The notes under the pieces: generated by a model | What the model was told of the DNA's origin: nothing | What the model saw: only the letters and a program-made list of their open reading frames with translations | Database searches by the model: none | Translations under genes and position numbers: made by a program | Shown here: positions 46,335 to 64,000 of the stretch, piece by piece | Layout of the letters: every line of letters begins with the position of its first letter | How positions within the stretch are numbered: the stretch's first letter is position 1 | Origin: Tetradesmus obliquus | Lineage: Eukaryota > Chlorophyta > Chlorophyceae > Sphaeropleales > Scenedesmaceae | Reading direction: 5' to 3' | DNA: 64,000 nucleotides | Assembly (NCBI GenBank): GCA_030272155.1 | Contig: CP126191.1 | Coordinates: forward strand, 2,874,501 to 2,938,500

Positions 46335-48160
46335 TCAGCCATGCAGCGCTGCCAACTCCCCAGTCAGCCATGGGGTGCCATTCTCGCTGCCAGCCTCCAT
46401 GCGCTCCCAGACATGGATGTTGAGGTGCAGCTTCTGTAGGTTGCCATACGTGACAAGCCGCTTCCAGCCCCCCAGCTTCTCGCAGTACACGCGGCCGTGC
46501 ACCAGCTGCAGCAATGACACAGAAACGACGACATGATTTCAACAAAAGTGCTGCATACAAGCGAATGCGCAAAGCAGGGTATATGGCACAATTGTGCATC
46601 TTCTGAACAGCTGTTGTGTGGTTTGCGGCAGCAGCGGGCACCTTTGTCAAGATGGCACCATGTATCTGTCCACATACGGCTGCACAAGCAAACGGTGAGC
46701 AGAGTGCATGGCACGCAAGCGCTTACCACGAAGGACTGGTCCTGATCGTTGGCAGGCACGTCCTGCAAGTGGGGCAGCAGTCGGCGGTATCAGCAAAGTG
46801 ACGGAGGATGGAAGGTGAAGGTGTTTTGCTGCAGGTTCATACTGTGCGTTTGCAGATTCAAGTATTCAAGACTCCTGTTGCCATGACTGCTGCAGCAGTG
46901 CCTCACCCCAATGTCAAAGTAAAACTTCTCATCTGCCTCATCCACCTGCAGCTGCTGCTCATGAGCCTCTGCGTCTGCAGCCGCCGCCGCCGCTGCTGCT
47001 GCAATCAGCTCAGCTGCACGCTGAGATGCGAACTGCTGCAGCAGCGTCTGTACTTCAGGCAGCCGCAGCCATTCTGCTGCAGCTGCTTGCTCGGCTGCTG
47101 CATCTGCCACCTGCCACATAACTGCCATCTGCTGCTGCGCAATGGCCTGCTCTGCCTCCCGCTTTGCTTCTTCTACTCTGCTTGCCTCTGCCCTTGCTGC
47201 CGCCTCTGCCGCCATGGCTTCCTTCCTTGCTAGTTTTGCTGCTTCCCTGGCAGGCTTCATGATGTGGTACGAAAGCGAGGCCTTGTGTGCTGCTGCGTCT
47301 GCTGCGTCTGCTGCCGCGTAGTAGTCTTCTACCATGGCGACTGCTGCTGCCCTGCTGAGCTTGGGCTTTGCTGCCACTGCTGGCGTCCCTGCTGTTGCCT
47401 TGGCTGTCCTGCTGCTGACTGCCGCCGCCTTCGTGGTCTGCGCCTGCTCTGCAGTTGTCGTACCAGGCTGGATGGCGCGCCCTGTGCCGGCTGCCTTTGT
47501 AGCATCTTCGCACTTGGGTGGCGTCTCGTGCTGTCCATACTTGCTGCCCTGCACATGCAAACAATGAACACAGTCAGACCAGTATAAGATGAAGCTGCGT
47601 TGATCCTACGCTGCACAAACAGTTCATATTATTTGGTGTTTGAACTTGAGTAGGTATTGCACTGCACCACTGCTGACGGCATAGCTGTCTGCAGGATGGT
47701 CGGAGGCAGGTGAAGCAGGTGATGCCTCAAAGCGTGGCGTTCAAACTCTTACCACCTACCTCTGTGTGTCCCAGCTCATTCTGCTCAGAGGAAAGCTTCT
47801 TCCCCAGCAACCTCTGCAGTAGCAAAGATAAGCAGCATTGTTCAGCATGCACAGCATGTTGTTGTGCACCACTGTATGATTACTGGCTGTGGACTGTCGA
47901 ACAGGTCAGCACAGAGGATACCACTTCAGCAACACACTTCAGCTGGAACAGCAACAAGGTGAAGATGGCTACCTAGCATGGACTGCAAAAGGTTAAAGTA
48001 CCCGTGCATGATGCGTGTGGCATCAGGGAGCGCCTGGCGTGGCGACTACTTGCAGGAAAACAGAAGTTGCTGTGCTCTACTTGCAGTGCTGCATGCTTAT
48101 GACAAAGTGCAATCTCACCAGGGGCTCAACAAATGTCGGTCGCACGCCAGGCAGAGTCAT
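46335..48160 (-). CDS. Ala-rich coiled-coil protein, not recognised
   Basis: Five exons (48160-48119, 47813-47760, 47548-46907, 46762-46727, 46505-46335) join in phase 0 throughout, giving ~314 aa. It begins MTLPGVRPTFVEPL. A low-complexity part follows, then a ~110-residue Ala/Glu/Gln/Arg helix likely to be coiled coil (AREAAKLARKEAMAAEAAAR, AIAQQQMAVMWQVADAAAEQ). The folded-looking C-terminus has KFYFDIGDVPANDQDQSF, then VHGRVYCEKLGGWKRLVTYG and LHLNIHVWERME. Conserved-looking ends with a variable middle suggest a real scaffold-type protein, but I recognise no family. The start is the first ATG of the 42-nt exon. A candidate upstream exon at 48510-48422 may belong to it, in which case the protein is longer at its N-terminus. 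Confidence 0.6.
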
Positions 48161-48421
48161 CTTCTTCACATCTTACAGCAGCAAGCAACAGTTTCAGCTT
48201 GAGTGGCAGGTGATTGCCAGCAGAAGGTGTGTCGCCCAGCTGCTGGGAACAGCAGCACAACAGCTTGCAGGAACACTGTTGACAACAGGTCATGCTCCAA
48301 GCCTCGCTGGCTTTAGCACATGAACTCTGAGAGAAGACCAAGCCGGGGCTGCCTGTAGCAGCTTTTTCTGCCAAACCTATCAAGTAGCAGTATGAGTGTA
48401 CAAGTAGGTGATGCAGCTCAC

Positions 48422-48510
48422 TTCCATGACAAGGTGCACCCCACGCTGCGCTGCCTCCTCCCATGTGGGTCCTGCTGCAGGGCATCCACGGAAGACATCT
48501 ATGGCAAAAC
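48422..48510 (-). CDS. Candidate isolated exon upstream of the Ala-rich gene
   Basis: The 89-nt segment is bounded by a good acceptor (T-run, then CGCAG) and a GTGAGC donor, and encodes FAIDVFRGCPAAGPTWEEAA then QRGVHLVME. It ends in phase 0. A frame-compatible join to the first exon of the Ala-rich gene needs a non-canonical AAG acceptor just before ATG at 48160. It could be the 5' part of that gene or part of a separate gene running to 48955. Confidence 0.35.
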
Positions 48511-51500
48511 CTGCGACTGCATTTAAAAAAATCTTATGTGAAGCTGTGTCCAGCTCAAAGTGAAGATGTTGCAATTGGCTGAGCATGCCTGCACGTGGAA
48601 GATTCCTGGGCCAGTGCACCTGGTTTGCAAGCAGTTTGGATGCTAAGCCTGGGTTGTGCTCACCTGCTGTGCTCGTCAGTTTAACACGTGCCCTGCAAGG
48701 GTTGCTGCTGGTGTCGCCGCTGCTGCTGCTGCTGTCTGTTGAAGCTGCAGCAGGCATCAGCTTGCCACCCTCGCCTGACTGCTCCTCGGCCAGCAAGGCA
48801 ATGGATACGGAGAAGCCAGACTCACAGCAGCTCAAGAGCTGACTAGGGAACTTGCCATAAACACTAGTAGCTATTGCATCTGACGAGCCTGTCAACAGGG
48901 AAGGCGTGGAGGCGGGGAGATGTGGGGTGGCACAATCATTTGAGACTGCATGCATCAGGTGAGCAGTTGGCTTTCACGCCCCATTCGAATGCCAGCAACC
49001 GACGTGTTGTGCCATTGCTTACATTCACAATACGTGCGCGCTCTTACGGTCGACTATTGCCCTTTGCATGGGGACTTGCAGTGTAAACTGGCTGTCAAGT
49101 TGCTTCCATCTGTCACTCACCCCGCGAAGCACAGCTAGAGGACGCCAGGCGCGCCAGCCTCTGCCTGTCGTAGACATTCCACAATGAAGTTGAATTCCGT
49201 TGACAAGTGATGGGTAGCATGGCTCCACGGGCGACTTCCGCCATAGCGCCAAAGTGCAAAGTTGGCTATCGCAGCGCTTTGTACCAGTGCTCGCATCAGG
49301 TACCAAGTATGTGTTTCTAGTCATATGCTTCCTTGTCCGCCAATTGGTCAACCACCGTTTGGCCCTTCCCAGTTGCTTAGGGTTTGTCGCTAACACAACA
49401 TGTTACTACACTTGCTACAGTGGCACAATGCTAATAGCAGTTCATAGTAGCGACTAACATCTACATCTTGACCACGTCATGTCTGCAAACTTCAAAGAAG
49501 GAAGACATCACAACGCTTGTAGGCATCGACCTGTTGCGCAACATCCGCAAGCAGTACATGGCAGCAGACAGATGGTGGCATGGACCACAGTAGGTGTACT
49601 GCTGCTGGATCGACAACAATTATAAAACAAGCAACTTATTACGATTCAAACCCATTTGCATCCACCAACCTGCATCTTGTTTGAAACAGTCAGCAGATTT
49701 GATTGCCTGTACAGTCCAGGCGTATAACGGCGACGGCCACCTGCAGGGGACATCTGCCCCAGGGCACCCCTGCCAGGCTGCAGTGCTGTAGCAGACTAGT
49801 GTGCTTCTTACCTCTGTACCACTGCGTTCCAGGCCCAAGACTATGTGCAGGCCAGCAGAACGGCATGTGGGATGGCTTTTCACACTGCGGCAGCAGACAG
49901 AAGTCTCAAGGCAGCGGCATGGTGGCAGAGTCTGCATGGCACGCACTGATGAAGGAATGCTACGTAGCAGTGTACTGCCAGCACAGCATGCACAGCTGCA
50001 ACTCGTTTGGAACCTGTTGTTATTGTCGCCAGGCAGGTGGGACACTGGTACACCTGTTATGTGCTGGTCTAGGTAGTTGTTTCGCATCTTCACACAGGAA
50101 CGCATGTGTCCACGTGCTGCTGCTACTGCTGCTGCTGCTGCTGCTGCTGCCATGCTGCAACAAACCATCTGGCTTCCAGGCTTGCCATGCATATCCATTA
50201 CCCTTGAACACGCATGACCTTGCCAAGATCCTCGCAGGAATCCTATGTCGCCCTGGCAGAAGCAAGCCATCAGAGGCATGGTGGGTGCTTGCAGGCTTGA
50301 CCAACCACCAAGGCGCCAGGTGCCGCGCAGCAGAAGCCAAAACACCTACAATCACAGCAGCCGCAAGGTCTGCCCTGCACTGCACCAAGCACCACATGCA
50401 AACACAGCAGCAGCTTTTCTGCAAGTCGCTCAACCACGACACAATCTTAGGCTGCTGGTGGTGGGCTGCAGAACAACAAGCTAGCACTGGTGCCTTATTG
50501 TTGCACAGCATAGCATTGCGTACCCCTGATTGCTGCACAGCCTTGTCTGAAACCAGCAGCAGCAGCAGTTGACGGCTGTGGTCGCCACAAGTCAGCCGTG
50601 CCAGCCAAGCGGAAGCGCTAAACAATTGAGACGGCGGCCTGAACAGTACCGGCTGCACTGTCAAACGTCCATTTACTGCCTTGGTGCAACTGATGTGGCT
50701 GCGGTGCACCTGAAGGGCGGCAGGTGCAGCAACTGCAGCAGCAGCACCAGCAGCCAGGGAGGAACCCCAGATGTAATGCATCAGCTGAGACATGCTTCCA
50801 GCATGCGTGCAATACACCCATGGTTATGAAAGACCTGCGAGAATCAGACAAGAGTCTGCTGCTGGCGCTGTGGGTTGGCAACTCCCATACCCAGATGAAT
50901 CATTAGCAGCTTGCACGAGCATGCTTTTGCAGACAGCCGCATCCTCATCTGTGTCCCTGCTTGCAGGAACTTATCAATTGCCAAGCCTCACCCTGCCACA
51001 TGCTGAGCACCTCCGCAGGTGAATGGCAGTCCCAAACACTGCCTGCTCTACCACACTGTCACAGGTGCTGGTGTGCTTGATGCATCAACTGTTGTCAGCA
51101 AGAAGCTCTGCTCCTGCAAGTGTTTGCACGCCCGGTGCTCAATCCACTAAACAGTAGGATTTGCCAGATGCCTGTCACATATCTAATGCAGATGTTCCTG
51201 TGGAACAACATTACGACTTCACCACACCACCACTTGACCACACTAACAATAATCGTGAGCACTACCGTACTCATCTAGTATACAAGATGCATGCCAGGCC
51301 AAAACCTACATGCTGCTGCCCCAAAACAGTTAGGATATGCACCTATTCAACTGGTGTGGACGTTGTCTGCGCGTTGATGTAGCAGGTGCTGCCTGCAGGA
51401 ACACCAGAGCCCCCCACGGCTTTGCGCATGGCCAGCGCTACGCCTGTGCTTGCTGCGTGAGGCGCTCGTCCCGGTGTCATGCGTTGACTATCACCTGACA

Positions 51501-52560
51501 GGCCACAGCCTGCACCCACGCTGAGCAAAGGAAAGAAAGCAGAGCAAGTCAAGCGCAGCACGTCTAGCAGGATCATAGTGTAAATGCGGGTGCTTAGGGC
51601 TGCAGGGGCGTACCCAAGCAGCGCTGGGGACTAGGGGATCCGGACTGAACTCAATGCAGCAGCGCAGCAGCCGCATGTTGTTCGGTGCGCAAATGGTGCG
51701 CTGATCAGGTCGGTGTGCGTGAAGGTGGGAAGGCAAGTTGAGTTCAGCTGTAGAATGTGTCAGGCAGCAAGGCAACGTTGTGACACACTTGGTTTGCAGT
51801 GCGTCGACCAATGAACAACTGAACCAAGACCTGCTGCAGGAATGCGATATCTGTGGGCCCAATTGCCAACCGTCATTGGTGATGACGGTGGCTGGCAGGC
51901 TACGAGCAGGCAACCCTACCTGCGTCTGAATTGCGCACACCGGCCTTATAGCGTACCTGCAGCCGCTGCGGTTGCTGTCATGTTTTGCTGATGATGGCCA
52001 TGCTGCTGCTGAGCCTGTACTGCTCCCTGCTGCTGGGGAAGTACCAGCACGCCTCCGTGTGTACACTTACATGTAAAAGCCAGCCCAGACACCTGCAGGA
52101 TACACTGCCGCATGTTTTCAGTGCGTAGAAGCTGCTCATGGGCATCGCATGCATTGCGTAGGGAGGTGCCGTCAATGCATGATGGTGGCAAAGCCAGCAC
52201 GCTGCAGAGCTGCTGTGTGGCACTATGTCCACTTTGTAGAAATGGTTTCTGTGGCGTTAGTGTCCATTGTTGTTATTGACAGACCTAGAACAACTGCTGC
52301 TTGCAATCACAGCATCTCAGCCGTACAAAAATGCTACACACATATGCACTGTCCGCCTTAGCCTTAAGGTGCTCAACTGAAATGCACACACCTACCTTGC
52401 CGCTGTGTCAACTGTTGATCATGATGAATTAAACACGTTTTCCATAGAACATCCCTGCTCATGAACACCACATGTGACCACCAGTGTACCTGCGCAAGCA
52501 GCAACACAACACACGCACACGCACACACGCCAGCCAACTCTTTCTGCTGCTCCCTGCAGG
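48511..52560. other. Long stretch without a recognised gene
   Basis: Large frames (49703-50572 +, 50817-50020 -, 50345-49620 -) have no recognisable domain. A Gly/Ser/Ala-rich minus-strand frame at 51576-51343 (contains GAGCGLSGDSQRMTPGRAPH) and a Ser/Gly-rich one at 48955-48510 have a more protein-like composition, but I cannot join them into a gene. I see no repeats comparable to the flanks. Confidence 0.45.
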
Positions 52561-53360
52561 CTCGCATCAATGCAGATATCTGTTGTGTTGCTGCCTGCCT
52601 CAGTACCTGTGGGGAGTGCCCCTCACGACCACCCAATGGTGATGCAAGGACTGCCCAGCAGCACACCTCCACAGGCAACCACACAACACTCGCACACCAG
52701 CGGAAGTAAACCACTCTGCTGCACCTTGCAGTTGCTGTCCTTGCTGTGTTGCTGCCTGCTTCAGTACCTGGAGGGAGTGCCCCTCACGACCACCCAATGG
52801 TGATGCAAGGACTGCCCAGCAGCATACCTCCACAGGCAATAACACAACACTCGCACACCAGCGGAAGTAAACCACTCTGCTGCACCTTGCAGTTGCTGTA
52901 TTGCTGTGTTGCCGCCTGCTTCAGTACCTGTGGGGAGTGCCCCCCACGACCACCCAATGGTGATGCAAGGACTGCCCAGCAGCATACCTCCACAGGCAAC
53001 CACACAACACACGCACACCAGCGGAAGTAAACCACTCTGCTGCACCTTGCAGTTGCTGTATTGCTGTGTTTGCTGCCTGCTTATGTACCTGTGGGGAGTG
53101 CCCCTCACGACCACCCAATGGTGATGCAACGACTGCCCAGTAGCATACCTCCACAGGCAACAACACAACACACGTACACCAGCAGAAGTAAGCCACTCTG
53201 CTGCACCCTGCAGTTACTGTATTGCTGTGTTGCTGCCTGCTTCAGTACCTGTGGGGAGTGCCCCTCACGACCACCCAATGGTGATGCAAGGACTGCCCAG
53301 CAGCATACCTTTACAGGCAACCACATAACACACGCACACCAGCGGATGTAAGCCACTATG
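52561..53360. repeat. 160-bp tandem repeat, five copies
   Basis: GGGGAGTGCCCCTCACGACC recurs at about 52611, 52772, 52932, 53093 and 53253, a regular 160/161-bp period. Units share CACCCAATGGTGATGCAA, CAGCATACCTCCACAGGCAA, ACACACGCACACCAGCGGAAG and CTCTGCTGCACCTTGCAGTTG. A diverged sixth copy lies at about 53440-53510 (CAGTACCTGTGGTGAGCAGCC). Each unit contains acceptor-like (TTGCAG) and donor-like (AG|GTACTG on the minus strand) sequences. Confidence 0.95.
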
Positions 53361-59272
<5,912 letters not shown>

Positions 59273-60471
59273 GCAGGGGCAGTGCCGAGATGCCAGTATG
59301 TCGCATGTCACGCATGCACGTGGCGTCCCGTGAAGACTTGGGTAGTTGTGCAGGCTAGGGTGCGCAAGAGCGACTTGTGTATTACACGGCTAGGGTGCGC
59401 AAGCATTGTGTGCACAGGATCCTGATGCTGTGCTGCGCTGGTGGAGGCCGCAGCTCTTTACTAGCAGCATGCTGGTGCCGTGCATGGGCGCTTTGCCAGC
59501 GATGAGGTTGGCGCTATGCACAATCAGCAGCTGTGCTGTTGTAGGGTAGTAGGGTGTGTACAAAAGGATAGATTGTGCGTGGGATGTGTACCATACATGC
59601 GTGTACATTATCGCTTTGCAGCTCTCAGCAGGCTGCTGACTGAGCAAGCACTCGATCACTTTGTCTTCTGTTTTTGGAAGTGTCTTCAAATTGTAGCATC
59701 TTCTGCATGGCATTGAAGGCTGCTGCAGTGCATGCGCTGGGCTGCTCAGCCTTCCCGTCTATGCTGCAGTAGGCGTTTGGCAGATGCTGCTGCGCCAGGT
59801 TGAGTTGTTGCGTGGGTGTTGTTGCTTGCTGTGGTGCAAGGTTTGTCTTCAACTTGCAGACTTCAAGGCCGCTGTGCATGTGTGCAGTGCCTTACGTGCG
59901 TAGCTGTGTTGCGTTGTTGCGTGTTGCAACATTGGTGTGACTGGCATGCATCGGAACCACAAGCAGCACTTGAGCATGCGTGCAGTACTGCATCTGTTGA
60001 CTTTGAGGGTGGGGGACAGGGCTGGGACATGGCGGTGCACTCTGGCTGCTTGCCCCTGGCCGTGGGGTTTTCACACGACACAATGAAAGCTGCAATTCAC
60101 AGCTTCCGAGTCTGGTTACTTCGTCACCAGCGCCATTCACGTGTTGCCCTGCAAATGGCCATAATCATGTCATGTCAGCTGGTCGGCATGGTGCTACACA
60201 AACAAGGAAGGTATTTCGAACTGCAGCAAACTGGTCTACCAATAAAGCTATAGTCAAACCTATGTTGTGTGGCTGTGATGCTGAAATGCGGTGAATACGA
60301 ATCTGATGCCAGCGCGCCAAACAAGCCCCGCCATCCGCTGTCATTTGTCGACAGTTGATAAGTTCACCGAAATGAGTTTTACGCTGTTACATTTATGATT
60401 TCAAGCTATATTTGCCGCATTGTGGCGTCTTATGGGGCACTGCTTGACCAGTGAGCAGAGTAGCGCATAGG
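59273..60471. other. Intergenic, no gene recognised
   Basis: Between two co-directional genes. A direct repeat GGCTAGGGTGCGCAAG / GCTAGGGTGCGCAAG lies at about 59355 and 59389. No domain in any frame. The right part is AT-richer and should be the promoter of the TolB-like gene. Confidence 0.55.
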
Positions 60472-62552
60472 ATGCAGTTCTGGGTCCTGACACTGCTGTT
60501 TGTGGTAGCAGCGACATCGACCACAGCCCAGCAGCAGCTGAGAGGGAGTAACAAACACCAGATCCGGGCAAGGAACGGCCTCATTGCTTATGCTGCCAAC
60601 ACCTCTGGCACCTTCCAAGTGAGCACTGCTGCAGCAGCTGAGCACTGCTGCAGCTGGTGGCACCCTGTTCTTGCAGGCGTACGTGTCATAGCGTGCAGCT
60701 CGCAGTCGGCCGGTGACAAGCTGCATTGCCAGTAGCTGCCAGTTACCAGAGAAATTGTAACGTCTGGAAGCCTAAATGGTGCCTGTCTGCAGCAGGATGT
60801 GAAGGCATGCCCGTCGCCGCCCTCCTGCCGCGTGTTGTGGCCAGTGCAGCAAACGTGCTGCATGTGCCATTGCAATGCAGCCCCAAATCACGTGGTCTGT
60901 CATTCTCTGCATGCATCCTTAGCATGTCACGTCTTCTGTATTTCCACATCATTGTGAACGGCTGTTGTGGTACTCGCAGATATGGGCTTCGAACCCTGAC
61001 GGCTCAAACCCCAGGCAGCTGACGACTGCAGAGCAGGGATTCCAGCTGGCAGCGCACCCAGCCTGGTCACCTGATGGCAGCCGCCTTGCCTTCACGGGCA
61101 TGGCTGCAGGGTCCCTCAATGTATGGATCCGCAATGCAGATGGCAGTTTGTTGCAGCTGACAACATCTGCAGCGCCGACTTGGATCTCAATGGTGCCAGC
61201 ATGGACAGCAGATGGACAGCGGATCGTATTTGAGAGCAACAGGGAGGTGCCGCCAGCAGACAGCACATCCGCCGACCCGTATGATGTGAGTGGCGGAGTA
61301 AGCATCTCACAGGCAGCAGTGGCAGAGAAGCAGGAACTGCATGCAACCACAATACCCTGCAGTGCTTCAAGCAGAATTGCAGTGCTGCAGCGCAGCTGCA
61401 GAATGTGCAATCAAGGAGTATGTTGCAGCCAATATGGATGAATCGTTGTCTCCTGTCGGGCCAGCCCTCTGCAGCGCTGATCATAGCAAGAGGAACAGCT
61501 CCAAACCCTCCCTCTGACGCTTTTGCGACACCCATGTTGGTGACTTTTGCTGACTGCTACTGTGTTTTCCGTATGCTGCAGCTGTACTCTGTTGATGTCG
61601 CAACGGGCAATGACATTCAGCGCCTCACCGTATCAGTCGGCAACCGCACAGGCGGCATGGGTGGCAAGCCCAGCCCCTGCGGCAAGTTCCTCGCATTCGC
61701 ATCTGACAGGGGCGCCAGCATGCCACAGGGCTTGTTTGACTTGTATGTCGTGCGGCTGGGGCTTGATGGCTTGCCTGCTGGGCAGCCACGGCGGCTGACA
61801 AGGGGTGCTGCTGATCAGTTCTCCCGCAGCTGGAGCCCTGACAGCAAGTACCTAGCCTTCAACAGCCAGGTGAGAGCTATGCCTAGCGAGCATGCTTTCT
61901 GTCTTGTATCCATTCAGTTTTCGGTTGTTCTGGGTCACCGAATAAGTAGCCCACCCGTACTTGGCGTGGCTTGTGCAAGCACCTGGCCTTCAACAGCCAG
62001 GTGAGAGCCGTGCAGTGGTGGCTGTTGCGGTCTGCTGTCTACTGTATAAACAGTAGATAAATATGTATATACATATCCAGCTACTGCATGAATCTAGCTG
62101 GCACGGTGTGTACGGGAATGGCCCCCTGGTGCTGCAGGTAGCAGTTGCAAGTGCAGGACTGTGCACAACCCCCATAGCTTGGTGGAATTGAAGTGCTGGT
62201 ATTGCTGCTGCATTGAATGCAGGTCGGCTGGACAGGCACAGCAGCAGATGAAGTGGGGGCAGGCCGCATCATGACCGTCAAGCTCAGCAACGGCAAGCTG
62301 CAGCCCTTGACAAAGCCCAATGACAGATTCGCCGCCTTTGCATCTGGCGGCATCTTTCCCGCCCTGCGTGGAGATGTTACTCCTGCTTGGAGCCCTGATG
62401 GCAGCCGTGTTGCTTTTGCAAGCCAGAGAGGGCCCAGTGGGGCATTTGAGGTTGTGAGTGTGCGGGCCTCTGATGGAAAGGATAGGAGGGTTGTTACTAG
62501 CGGCTCGACTGAGCAGCACGTGACTGTTGCGTGGCAGCCAGTGCTGGCATGA
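60472..62552 (+). CDS. Secreted TolB-like (PD40 repeat) beta-propeller protein
   Basis: Four exons (60472-60618, 60980-61285, 61582-61869, 62223-62552) join in phase 0 to 356 aa. A signal peptide is clear: QFWVLTLLFVVAATSTTAQQ. PD40/WD40-like TolB repeats follow with their hallmark: IWASNPDGSNPRQLT, HPAWSPDGSRLAFTG, VWIRNADGSLLQLT, PAWTADGQRIVFES, DRGASMPQGLFDLYVVRLG, RSWSPDSKYLAFNS, and PAWSPDGSRVAFASQRG near the end. In bacteria TolB is periplasmic; eukaryotic relatives are secreted or fused to peptidases. No catalytic domain is present, so a binding or scaffold role is likely. The intron after 61869 holds a copy of the preceding exon's last 24 nt with its donor, ending at 62000. Confidence 0.86.
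61977..62008 (+). repeat. Copy of a TolB-like exon end with its donor
   Basis: AAGCACCTGGCCTTCAACAG plus CCAG|GTGAGAGCC copies AAGTACCTAGCCTTCAACAG plus CCAG|GTGAGAGCT of the true exon, 131 bp upstream. Confidence 0.85.
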
Positions 62553-63860
62553 CGATCATGAAAGTGGTGACGCTTCAGCAATGAGTTGAATTGCATTGTT
62601 ACCAACATGTTCTCATCCTCTCTCATTACCTCTACAGTACTGTGAAACATGAGCTATGTCAGTTAACCAATGCACTCATCCTGCTCACGCTGTCATCCAG
62701 TCAGCAGCGATCATACCGATAACAACCACGTAAGGGGAGGGGGCATTTGCTACACTGCACAAAGCACACTAGCAAACAGCACCTGACTGTTTACACGTGA
62801 TGTACGCAGCCCCAGGCAGCCAAAGTCTGCAGGTGGTGCATCAACGCCAGCGCACCTGAAAATAATAACAAAAAAAGCTACTGCAACAACAGTTCCAAGA
62901 CCCCGCTGTACACCGTCAGGCAATTTTCAACCACCAAACGTTTCTGCTAAAAGGTGCTGTGCAAAGCAGCTGTGTGCTGCTATCACAGCCATCGAGACAA
63001 CTGGCAGGCAGCACCAACAACGGCAACTGCCAGAACCGAGCTGTCTTGCATTTCACGCAACCTGCAGGATGAATTATCTGTGCTAGGCTCTTGCAGCGGC
63101 AGCTGCACTGCTTCTGTGCACCGATTGCAATGGCCGCAGTACATGTACGTACATCCTGCTATTGTACACACAATGCCCATGAAGGGCATAGCACTCGTAC
63201 CGGTGTTCATGCACCCAGTTGGAAAGAAAGCACACCGCAGAAGATTCAAAAATCCAACCACTGCAAAACCCAAGCCCTGCAGGACGACGTAAAAAGTACA
63301 TATGCAATGCAGGAGCTGCACGTTGGGATGAGATGTGAAGAGTGCGAGAGAGCTCATCACCAAAGGGAGGCACAACCTGCACAGACATGTCTGTACAGGC
63401 GTGCATGCAAACAGCTCTTGCAGCGAGCAAGAAAACAAGATTACTAGCAGCCATACAGTGTGCTGGCACAACGCCGCATGCGGCAGAGTCCAACTTGCTG
63501 TATAGAGAGCCACATGTAGCTGTGCTAAGTGTGCATGCACCTATTCCGTGGCCCGACGCAGCACATGGTCGAGTAATGCTGCTGCTGCCTGAAACACTGC
63601 CTCCTGGTGTACGTCATGCTGCTGCAGCTCACACACCCACACAGAGACACCACCACACACACGCAAGCTGATCACAGCAGTTGCATTGCAAAGCATCGCA
63701 TGATCTACTTCAACAACACATTCAACTCAACTGCTCATGCACACTCTGGCGCTACAAGGTGCCGCTGCAGACTGTCCCAGCCGCCAACAACAGCTGCTGC
63801 CGCCAGTCCACCACAGCTGCTGCGACCCACAAAAGGAGGGACGATCCATCCACCACTGCG
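62553..63860. other. Intergenic, no gene recognised
   Basis: No domain in any frame. CA-rich stretches occur at 63627-63665. It lies between the TolB-like gene and a possible minus-strand gene end. Confidence 0.55.
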
Positions 63861-64000
63861 TTAGTTTAGACCTAGCACCAGTTTCATCTTACTGTTGGTG
63901 ACATGCTCACTCCACCGCCCAGGTGGTAGCATACAGCACATCTCCCAGCCGCTGTCCAGTTCCAAAAGAATGCGCCTTGGATCTGGCAAACCCAAAGCGC
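63861..64000 (-). CDS. Possible C-terminal exon of an unidentified gene (cut by window edge)
   Basis: An open minus-strand frame enters from the right edge and stops with TAA at 63861-63863. It encodes LGLPDPRRILLELDSGWEMC, then MLPPGRWSEHVTNSKM and ends KLVLGLN. The composition is more protein-like than the surrounding frames. No family is recognised from so short a piece. Confidence 0.3.
   Translation of the reverse strand, partial: ALGLPDPRRILLELDSGWEMCCMLPPGRWSEHVTNSKMKLVLGLN

Noticed and set aside
49620-50817. Frames of 240-290 codons on both strands
   Set aside because: Overlap each other on opposite strands, Cys/Ala/Gln-rich, no motif, no splice-linked partners.
52373-53356. Overlapping frames on both strands encoding repeated YFRWCACVVWLPVEVC or LPSSIPPQATTQH-type sequences
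   Set aside because: They follow the 160-bp array and change frame between copies; no start, domain or exon chain supports a protein.

Overview
This 64-kb window looks like nuclear DNA of a green alga (Chlorophyta). The genes are split by many GT-AG introns with GTGAG-type donors. One gene encodes the nuclear, plastid-targeted photosystem II subunit PsbW, others are plant-type (a phytocystatin, a uridine kinase-uracil phosphoribosyltransferase fusion), and TGTAA polyadenylation-like motifs follow several stops. The very abundant CTG/CAG triplets and the moderately GC-rich, repeat-rich intergenic DNA resemble chlorophycean (Sphaeropleales-like) genomes; that placement is inference. I saw no operons, rRNA, tRNA, CRISPR arrays or intact transposons.

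Layout from left to right: an F-box/LRR gene cut by the window edge (-); PRPP synthetase (-, six exons); PsbW (+, five exons); an mTERF-like gene (-); a repeat block at 14.7-18.4 kb made of a 42-bp minisatellite and a ~685-bp tandem repeat; a secreted SGNH/GDSL-type hydrolase (+, nine exons); a phosphoribosyltransferase-dienelactone hydrolase fusion of bacterial type (+, eight exons); TVP23 (+); a two-domain phytocystatin (-), divergent from a small basic protein (+); a plastid aldo-keto reductase (-) with a triplicated terminal exon region; uridine kinase-UPRT (-, eleven exons); an unidentified Ala-rich coiled-coil protein (-); a 160-bp tandem repeat; a WDR26/Gid7 homologue (+, ten exons); a secreted TolB-like propeller protein (+); and a possible last exon of another gene (-).

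Exon models were built by hand. For most multi-exon genes every junction keeps the reading frame, which is strong internal support. Three genes make or use PRPP: PRPP synthetase, the PRTase fusion, and UK-UPRT for uracil salvage.

The most unusual theme is structural. Four genes (AKR, UK-UPRT, WDR26, TolB-like) carry local tandem copies of an exon edge with its splice site in the neighbouring intron. In WDR26 the copy forms an in-frame 57-nt candidate exon. Long CTG runs, always on the sense strand, sit just upstream of many 3' splice sites.
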